Of a DNA stretch of 18,142 nucleotides, positions 13,369 through 18,142 are shown one piece after another. Position 1 is the stretch's first letter. Each line of letters begins with the position of its first letter. The translations under genes and the position numbers were made by a program. The notes beneath the pieces were generated by a model that was not told the origin of the DNA, made no database searches, and saw only the letters and a program-made list of their open reading frames with translations. This DNA comes from an uncultured Oscillospiraceae bacterium (GTDB lineage Bacteria; Bacillota; Clostridia; Oscillospirales; Oscillospiraceae): the NCBI GenBank assembly GCA_902497145.1, contig CABVDR010000051.1, positions 1 through 18,142 of the forward strand, given 5' to 3'.

Positions 13369-14657
13369 GAATTGCCTTTTACACCTTAGGGTGCAAAGTA
13401 AATCAGTATGAGACCCAGGCCCTGGAACAGCTGGTCACCCAGCGGGGCCACACTCTGGTCCCCTTTGACGGGGAGGCCGACGCCTACGTCATCAACACCT
13501 GCTCGGTGACGGCGGTAAGCGACAAAAAGTCCCGGCAGGTAATCCGCCGGGCTCGAAAGACCGCTCCCGACGCTATTTTGGCGGTGTGCGGCTGCTACTC
13601 CCAGACCCATCCCGACGATATGGACAAACTGGAGGTGGACCTGGTGGCCGGCACCGGAGACCGCACCGGCTTTGTGGATCTGCTGGAGCAGACCTGGCAG
13701 CAGCACAAGAGCATCACCGCCCTGGATGATCCCTTCCAGCGCCGCACTTTTGAAAACCTCCCCGCCGGAGGGCTGGAGGGCCGTACCCGGGCCATGCTGA
13801 AAATCGAGGACGGCTGCGTCAACTTCTGCTCCTACTGCATCATCCCTTACGCCAGAGGCCGCATCCGTTCCCTGCCCATCGCCGACTGTGCCGCCCAGGC
13901 CAAAGCCCTGGTGGAGGCGGGCTATCAGGAGATCGTCCTCACCGGCATTGAGATCTCCTCCTGGGGCCAGGATTTGGAGGAAAAGCCCTCCCTCATTGAC
14001 GCGGTGGAGGCCATCTGTCAGGCGGTACCAGACCACATCCGGGTACGGCTGGGCTCCCTGGAACCCAGAACCATCACCGCGGATTTCTGCCGCCGCTGCG
14101 CCGCCCTTCCCAATCTCTGTCCCCACTTCCACCTGTCCATGCAGTCGGGCTGTGACACCGTTTTGCAGCGGATGAACCGGAAATACGACTCCGCTCGGTA
14201 TTATGAGAGTGTAAAATTACTCCGTGAAGTCTATAACCGCCCGGCCATCACCACCGATCTCATTGTGGGCTTCCCTGGGGAGACGGAGGAGGAATTTGTT
14301 CAAACCCTGGACTTTATTGAGAAGTGCAGCTTTGCCGCCATGCACATTTTCCCCTACTCCCGCCGCCCCGGCACCCCCGCCGCCAAGATGTTCGGTCAAA
14401 TCCCCAATGCAGTCAAGGAGGAGCGGGCCCACCGGGCCGCTCAGGTGGCCCAAACGATGGAGTACGCCTATCTGGACTCTTTTATAGGCGAGACGCTCCC
14501 TGTCCTTTTTGAGGAGGAGCGAGACGGACTGTGGCTGGGCCACACCACCCGGTACTGTCAGGTAGGAGTCACCAGCGGGGAACCTCTCCACAACCAGCTG
14601 CGTCAAGTGCGGCTCACTGGCCGGGAGGGCACCCTGCTCACCGGGGAGCTGGTATAA
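13365..14657 (+). CDS. mtaB: tRNA (t6A37) methylthiotransferase MtaB
   Basis: The 430-aa enzyme converts t6A at position 37 of ANN-decoding tRNAs to ms2t6A, a two-cluster radical SAM reaction in the cytoplasm. The N-terminal methylthiotransferase domain begins MRIAFYTLGCKVNQYE, the MtaB signature, with cluster ligands Cys10, Cys46 and Cys77 (CGCYSQ). The radical SAM motif is Cys151-xxx-Cys155-xx-Cys158 (GCVNFCSYC), followed by PYARGRIRS and LTGIEISSWG. A C-terminal TRAM-like segment covers about 370-430. Length fits the family. It is translationally coupled to the AAA+ ATPase and ends before the ychF promoter without an obvious terminator. Confidence 0.95.
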   Translation: MRIAFYTLGCKVNQYETQALEQLVTQRGHTLVPFDGEADAYVINTCSVTAVSDKKSRQVIRRARKTAPDAILAVCGCYSQTHPDDMDKLEVDLVAGTGDRTGFVDLLEQTWQQHKSITALDDPFQRRTFENLPAGGLEGRTRAMLKIEDGCVNFCSYCIIPYARGRIRSLPIADCAAQAKALVEAGYQEIVLTGIEISSWGQDLEEKPSLIDAVEAICQAVPDHIRVRLGSLEPRTITADFCRRCAALPNLCPHFHLSMQSGCDTVLQRMNRKYDSARYYESVKLLREVYNRPAITTDLIVGFPGETEEEFVQTLDFIEKCSFAAMHIFPYSRRPGTPAAKMFGQIPNAVKEERAHRAAQVAQTMEYAYLDSFIGETLPVLFEEERDGLWLGHTTRYCQVGVTSGEPLHNQLRQVRLTGREGTLLTGELV

Positions 14658-14672
14658 AAGTGCCCCCGCCTC

Positions 14673-14701
14673 TTGCACCACAGGGGAAAATCCGATATAA
14701 T
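14673..14701 (+). promoter_or_regulatory. Sigma-A promoter for ychF
   Basis: TTGCAC (14673-14678) and a perfect TATAAT (14696-14701) are 17 bases apart; the leader to the GTG start is about 36 bases and unstructured. Confidence 0.8.
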
Positions 14702-14743
14702 AATAGGACCATTTTTGGAGTTTAACGGAAAAGAGGAACTGCC

Positions 14744-15841
14744 GTGAAATTAGGTATTGTGGGTCTGCCCAATGTGGGCAAGAGCACCCTGTTCAACGCC
14801 ATTACCAACGCCGGCGCCGAGAGCGCCAACTACCCCTTCTGCACCATCGACCCCAACGTGGGCATGGTGGCTGTGCCCGACTACCGTCTGGACAAGCTCA
14901 GCGAAATGTACCACCCCAAAAAGACCACCCCCGCCGTCATCGAGTTCGTGGACATCGCCGGTCTGGTGAAAGGTGCCAGCCGGGGCGAGGGTCTGGGCAA
15001 CAAGTTTTTGGCCAACATCCGTATGACCGACGCCATTGTCCATGTGGTACGCTGCTTTGACGACGAGAACGTCATCCACGTGGAAGGTTCTACCGACCCC
15101 ATCCGTGACATAGACACCATCGACCTGGAACTGATCCTGGCCGACGCAGAGATGGTGGACCGCCGGATCGACAAGGCCCAGAAGGCCGCCAAGGGAGACA
15201 AGAAGTTTCTCCACGAGGTGGAGGTCTTCTCCGGCCTGAAGGAGTGGCTCAACGACGGCAAGTCCGCCCGCAGCTACCTCTCCGAGGTAGACGAGGACGA
15301 CGCCGCCCTCATCGGCACCAGCGAGCTGCTCTCCCTCAAGCCGGTCATCTACGCCGCCAACCTGGACGAGGACGGCTTCTCCGATCCCCAGGCCGTCCCC
15401 TACTATAAGCAGGTGGAGGAGCGGGCCCAGTCCGAGGGTGCTCAGGTGATCCCCGTGTGCGCCAAGCTGGAGGCCGAGATCGCCGAGCTGGAGCCTGAGG
15501 AAAAGGCTATGTTCCTGGAGGACCTGGGGGTGAAGGAGTCCGGTCTGGACCGCCTGGTCAAGGCCAGCTACACCCTGCTGGGCCTCATCTCCTACCTCAC
15601 CAGCGGCGAGGACGAGTGCCGCGCCTGGACCATCACCAAGGGCACCAAGGCGCCCCAGGCCGCCGGTAAGATCCACTCCGACTTTGAGCGGGGCTTTATC
15701 CGGGCTGAGGTGGTCTCCTACGAGGATCTGATGGCCTGCGGCTCCATGGCCGCCGCCCGGGAAAAGGGCCTCATCCGCTCCGAGGGCAAAGAGTACGTGG
15801 TACAAGACGGCGACATCATCCTGTTCCGGTTCAACGTGTAA
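14744..15841 (+). CDS. ychF: Ribosome-binding ATPase YchF
   Basis: The 365-aa protein is the universally conserved Obg-family P-loop protein YchF (OLA1 in eukaryotes), which binds ribosomes and is linked to stress and translation quality control. G1 is GLPNVGKS (7-14) and G3 is DIAG (70-73). The G4 position reads NLDE (206-209) in place of the GTPase NKxD, which is the family's reason for preferring ATP over GTP. A coiled-coil region (about 120-200) interrupts the G domain, and the C-terminal TGS domain (about 280-365) includes CRAWTITKGTKAPQAAGKIHSDFERGFIRAEV. Length matches the family. The start is GTG 14744, seven bases after an AGAGGA site, and MKLGIVGLPN is the typical N-terminus. Confidence 0.97.
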   Translation: MKLGIVGLPNVGKSTLFNAITNAGAESANYPFCTIDPNVGMVAVPDYRLDKLSEMYHPKKTTPAVIEFVDIAGLVKGASRGEGLGNKFLANIRMTDAIVHVVRCFDDENVIHVEGSTDPIRDIDTIDLELILADAEMVDRRIDKAQKAAKGDKKFLHEVEVFSGLKEWLNDGKSARSYLSEVDEDDAALIGTSELLSLKPVIYAANLDEDGFSDPQAVPYYKQVEERAQSEGAQVIPVCAKLEAEIAELEPEEKAMFLEDLGVKESGLDRLVKASYTLLGLISYLTSGEDECRAWTITKGTKAPQAAGKIHSDFERGFIRAEVVSYEDLMACGSMAAAREKGLIRSEGKEYVVQDGDIILFRFNV

Positions 15842-15869
15842 TTTCCTCTTTGATTTTTCCCTGGAGATA

Positions 15870-15898
15870 TTGTATTTTTCCTTGCAATCGTGTACACT
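15870..15898 (+). promoter_or_regulatory. Sigma-A promoter for the 56-aa membrane peptide
   Basis: TTGTAT (15870-15875) and TACACT (15893-15898) are 17 bases apart. No hairpin terminator for ychF is visible in the gap, so readthrough from ychF is also likely. Confidence 0.6.
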
Positions 15899-15934
15899 AT
15901 GAACAACCATAAATCCAGAAGGAGGATTTTAACT

Positions 15935-16105
15935 ATGAAAATCGCCCGTTTCGTGCTGAAGATCGTGGCTCTCTCCCTGGCCGCCGCCGCTGCGGTGTGT
16001 GCTGTCATCGCCTACTGGGACAAGCTCTCTGAGCTGGGTGACTGCGCCAAAACTAAGATTCAGCAGCGCGCCTGCTCCTCTGAATATGAAGATTACGAGG
16101 AGTAA
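15935..16105 (+). CDS. Small single-pass membrane protein (56 aa)
   Basis: The 56-aa product starts MKIARFVLKIVALSLAAAAAV. Residues about 5-27 form one hydrophobic, Ala-rich membrane segment with positive charges at the N-terminus. The tail is polar with two cysteines (in LGDCAKTK and RACSSE) and an acidic end (EYEDYEE). I chose ATG 15935 because AGAAGGAGG lies eight bases upstream; an in-frame ATG at 15890 lies within the promoter. It has its own promoter and a strong terminator, which argues for a real gene. I do not recognise a named family; the function is unknown. Confidence 0.78.
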   Translation: MKIARFVLKIVALSLAAAAAVCAVIAYWDKLSELGDCAKTKIQQRACSSEYEDYEE

Positions 16106-16121
16106 GTAACTTTTACCTCTT

Positions 16122-16153
16122 ACAGCCGTGGAGTTTTCCACGGCTGTTTTTTT
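16122..16153 (+). terminator. Intrinsic terminator after the 56-aa gene
   Basis: ACAGCCGTGGA (16122-16132) and TCCACGGCTGT (16137-16147) form a perfect 11-bp stem with a GTTT loop, ending in seven T residues. The convergent CmpB-like gene ends ten bases further on. Confidence 0.95.
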
Positions 16154-16162
16154 AACCACACT

Positions 16163-16708
16163 CTATCCAAAAAGGCGGTTCAAATTCCCCCGGTTCTGAT
16201 ACCACCGCAGACAATCCCGGGTCCCGGTACGGCGCAGCAACAGGGCAGACAGCAGCAGATCTGCCCCTACGGCCAGCATGGCTACAGCTGTCACCGGAGC
16301 TGGAATGAACGCTGCCCAGCCGGAGATAACCGGATGAATCCAGTAGACCGCGACAGGCAGCAGTGCTGCCCAGGCAAGGGAAAACACTGCACACACTCTT
16401 CCATGCAGATTCCACCGGTTTTCCCGGTAGTCCCAGAAGGACACCCCCAGCACCTTCTCATAAAACACTGCGGTGGCATACTCTACTCCGGTGGCCGCCG
16501 CGCCGCCGCACACCATCAGCAGCAGAGGGTTCTTGATTATCGCTTGGGGCAGCGCCAAAACCGCCAAAGCGCCCAGGCCATACACCGGGCACAAAGGCAG
16601 CAGCAGGGTGCGCTTGCGGTCCCTTCGTCCCCCGGTACACCAGGCATACCCCACCTCCAGCAAAAAGCCCAGAAAGCTATATAACATAAAGTACCAAAAT
16701 TGCTCCAT
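16163..16708 (-). CDS. Putative ABC-transporter permease-like membrane protein (CmpB, PF06541 type)
   Basis: The 181-aa protein begins MEQFWYFMLYSFLGFLLEVGY and has about five hydrophobic segments. The phrases YSFLGFLLEV, LLLPLCPVYGLGAL, GVEYATAVFYEKVLGVSFWDY and NLHGRVC are characteristic of the CmpB family (annotated 'putative ABC transporter permease'), which is widespread in Firmicutes with unproven function; no ATP-binding partner is adjacent. I chose ATG 16708, nine bases after GGAGGG; an upstream in-frame start at 16741 includes the ribosome site itself. I could not find a convincing promoter in the gap 16709-16896, which otherwise holds the pyrB promoter. The C-terminus (RRTGTRDCLRWYQNRGNLNRLFG) is basic and cytoplasmic. 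Confidence 0.85.
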   Translation of the reverse strand: MEQFWYFMLYSFLGFLLEVGYAWCTGGRRDRKRTLLLPLCPVYGLGALAVLALPQAIIKNPLLLMVCGGAAATGVEYATAVFYEKVLGVSFWDYRENRWNLHGRVCAVFSLAWAALLPVAVYWIHPVISGWAAFIPAPVTAVAMLAVGADLLLSALLLRRTGTRDCLRWYQNRGNLNRLFG

Positions 16709-16829
16709 TTGGGTTTTCCCTCCGTCCAAATGCGAATTCAATCTGACCGCACAGCCAAAGCGACAGAGTTAGCATGACAAATGGAGAAAAAATCATGCGT
16801 TTCGGCACAAGGAAATGTTGGTTTTCCGC

Positions 16830-16859
16830 TTGATGGAAACCGTCTCTTTGTGATACAAT
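16830..16859 (+). promoter_or_regulatory. Sigma-A promoter for pyrB
   Basis: TTGATG (16830-16835) and TACAAT (16854-16859) are 18 bases apart with a TGA extended -10. The leader of about 31 bases has no PyrR-type attenuator, so regulation by leader attenuation is not evident. Confidence 0.72.
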
Positions 16860-16896
16860 GACTCGAATACGGACAAAGAGAAAGGAAGGGGCCTAA

Positions 16897-17955
16897 ATGC
16901 GAAATCTGATCGACTTTGGTGACATGTCCCGGGAAGAATGGGACCAGCTCTACACCCGGATCAGCCAAATCATCGACGCGCCGGAGAAATTTATTGACGT
17001 ATGCCGTGGCAAGGTATCCTGCAATCTGTTCTATGAACCCTCCACCCGAACAAATTTCTCCTTCCAGACCGCTATGCTGCGGCTGGGCGGATCGGTCTTC
17101 GGTTTTGCCGACCCCAACTCCTCCTCTGTCGCCAAGGGCGAGACCCTGAAGGACACAATTAAGATGGTGTCCAACTACGCCGATGTAGTGGTCATGCGGA
17201 CTCCCTGGGAGGGCTCAGCCAAGGCGGCCTCCCTCTATTCTGCGGTCCCTGTGGTCAATGCCGGAGACGGCGGCCACATGCACCCCACCCAGACCATGGC
17301 AGACCTCACCACCATTACCCGGCTCCGCGGTGGGGTAGACGGCCTATGCATTGGATTGTGCGGCGATCTGAAAAACGGTCGTACCGTCCACTCCCTCATC
17401 AAGGCCATGGCCAAATTCAACGATATTAAATTTTTCCTCATCTCCCCCCGTGAATTGGCAGTCCCGGAATACATGCGGGTATTCATGCGGGAGCACAACA
17501 TGTGGTACACCGAGGTCACCGGCCTGGAGCCCGTCATTCCCCAGCTGGACGTGCTGTACATGACCCGCATCCAGAAGGAGCGCTTTGTGGATCCCCTGGA
17601 GTATGAGCGGAATAAGGGCATCTACATCCTTACCCGCCGCAAGCTGGAGCGGGCCAAGCCCGATATGCTGGTCATGCACCCCCTGCCCCGAGTAGATGAG
17701 ATCACTTTGGATGTGGACGACGATCCCCGGGCGGTCTACTTCCAGCAAGCCCGGTTTGGCATGTTCGCCCGGATGGCTCTGCTGGAGCATTTGGCTCTGC
17801 AGCCCCGGAACGATCATCCCACCCCCGTGGAGATCGGCACCAAACCCATCTGCCACAACCCCCGCTGCATTACCCAGACGGAAACCTATCTGCCCCCCCT
17901 TATCAAAAAGATCGGCGGGGTGGACTGCTGCGGCTTCTGTGATGCCGCCCTGTAA
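16897..17955 (+). CDS. pyrB: Aspartate carbamoyltransferase with C-terminal PyrI-like zinc tail
   Basis: The 352-aa enzyme joins carbamoyl phosphate and aspartate in the committed step of pyrimidine synthesis. Catalytic motifs are complete: YEPSTRTNFSFQTAM with STRT at 49-52, HPTQ (129-132), the HPLPRVDEI segment (261-269) and DPRAVYFQQARFGMFARM (276-293). Usual catalytic chains are about 305-310 aa; this one continues for about 43 residues with Cys319-x4-Cys324 (CHNPRC) and Cys345-xx-Cys348 (CGFC, with an extra Cys344). That resembles the zinc-binding end of the regulatory chain PyrI (in E. coli CPNSNC...CKYC), but the allosteric nucleotide-binding domain of PyrI is absent. The ATG follows a GGAAGGGG site. 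No pyrI or other pyr gene adjoins; a terminator and a tRNA follow. Confidence 0.94.
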   Translation: MRNLIDFGDMSREEWDQLYTRISQIIDAPEKFIDVCRGKVSCNLFYEPSTRTNFSFQTAMLRLGGSVFGFADPNSSSVAKGETLKDTIKMVSNYADVVVMRTPWEGSAKAASLYSAVPVVNAGDGGHMHPTQTMADLTTITRLRGGVDGLCIGLCGDLKNGRTVHSLIKAMAKFNDIKFFLISPRELAVPEYMRVFMREHNMWYTEVTGLEPVIPQLDVLYMTRIQKERFVDPLEYERNKGIYILTRRKLERAKPDMLVMHPLPRVDEITLDVDDDPRAVYFQQARFGMFARMALLEHLALQPRNDHPTPVEIGTKPICHNPRCITQTETYLPPLIKKIGGVDCCGFCDAAL

Positions 17956-17967
17956 CTGTCTGCCCAA

Positions 17968-18006
17968 GGGCAGAGGAGGGCTTCTCCCCCTCTGCCCAAA
18001 TTTTTT
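17968..18006 (+). terminator. Intrinsic terminator of pyrB
   Basis: GGGCAGAGG-A-GGG (17968-17980) pairs with CCCCCTCTGCCC (17986-17997) as a 12-bp stem with one bulged A, followed by AAA and six T residues. Confidence 0.92.
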
Positions 18007-18027
18007 CTAAAAGAACTCGAAAACCCA

Positions 18028-18057
18028 TTGACAAACCCATAAAATCTGTGGTATCAT
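18028..18057 (+). promoter_or_regulatory. Sigma-A promoter for tRNA-Gly
   Basis: A perfect TTGACA (18028-18033) lies 18 bases before TATCAT (18052-18057), which has a TGG extended -10. It is the strongest -35 in the window, as expected for a stable-RNA promoter; the tRNA begins about 28 bases after the predicted start site. Confidence 0.85.
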
Positions 18058-18091
18058 TTCATGGCTGACGTGAGAGGAACACAGCGTCCAT

Positions 18092-18142
18092 GCGGGTGTA
18101 GTTCAATGGTAGAATCCCAGCCTTCCAAGCTGGTCGCGTGGG
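18092..18142 (+). tRNA. tRNA-Gly (anticodon TCC), 3' end cut by window
   Basis: The acceptor strand GCGGGTG (18092-18098) is followed by a D arm (GTTCAATGGTAGAAT). The anticodon arm has stem CCAGC/GCTGG (18117-18121, 18129-18133) and loop CTTCCAA with anticodon TCC at 18124-18126, reading GGA glycine codons. The variable region and the first T-stem bases are present before the window ends; the T loop and acceptor 3' strand are missing. It may be the first of a tRNA cluster. Confidence 0.95.

Noticed and set aside
14750..15910. 386-codon open frame antisense to ychF
   Set aside because: Same type of GC-driven shadow; the sense strand encodes an unmistakable YchF.
16782..16862. 26-codon frame starting ATGGAGAAAAAATCA before pyrB
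   Set aside because: No ribosome site, and it runs through the pyrB promoter; treated as non-coding.
16866..16896. PyrR-type attenuator before pyrB
   Set aside because: The leader is only about 31 bases long and has no stem-loops.
1..18142. Defence system, prophage, insertion sequence or CRISPR array
   Set aside because: No transposase, integrase, phage, Cas or known defence protein signature, no terminal repeats and no direct-repeat array seen; every larger gene is a housekeeping or membrane gene.

Overview
This 18.1 kb window is GC-rich, densely packed chromosomal DNA that looks like a butyrate-producing gut Clostridia bacterium of the Oscillospiraceae (Flavonifractor / Intestinimonas / Lawsonibacter-like). 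The reasons are the Roseburia-type butyryl-CoA:acetate CoA-transferase, a 3-hydroxybutyryl-CoA dehydrogenase, the TatD-linked radical SAM gene, Firmicutes-type AGGAGG ribosome sites and many clear sigma-A promoters. The genus is inference. I see no phage, insertion sequence, CRISPR array or plasmid feature; this is core genome with small accessory genes between.

Layout. 1-2480: the 3' part of a DEAD-box RNA helicase, then the CoA-transferase but and its terminator. 2479-3065: two short divergent genes (54 and 39 aa) and a structured leader. 3066-3578: a CarD-type transcription factor. 3582-5588, minus strand: a radical SAM gene coupled to tatD, with their own promoter, and a lipoprotein gene. 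5589-5977: a 389-base gene-free stretch with the lipoprotein promoter and two candidate promoters for hbd. 5978-7428: hbd and a GNAT acetyltransferase. 7462-11659, minus strand: a split chromate-transporter pair, glutamine-dependent NAD+ synthase, and a zinc-ribbon/Ig/SH3 membrane protein. 11926-14657: a CbxX/SpoVK-like AAA+ ATPase overlapping mtaB. 14744-16105: ychF and a 56-aa membrane peptide. 16163-16708, minus strand: a CmpB-type membrane protein. 16897-17955: pyrB with a zinc-finger tail. 18092 to the edge: the start of tRNA-Gly(TCC).

Functional links. But and Hbd are two steps of butyrate formation, placed apart from each other and from the usual crotonase/thiolase/Bcd-Etf cluster. NadE supplies the NAD+ that Hbd cycles. 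MtaB and tRNA-Gly belong to translation, as does YchF. The strongest intergenic pattern is a stem-loop starting 9-10 bases after the -10 box in four separate transcription units (carD, tatD-rSAM, the SH3 protein, the AAA+ ATPase). In both minus-strand cases the stem is completed by a G-U pair only in the sense RNA. Five other units with recognisable promoters lack it and have short leaders of roughly 24-36 bases. The second notable feature is the PyrI-like Cys4 tail fused to the PyrB catalytic chain.
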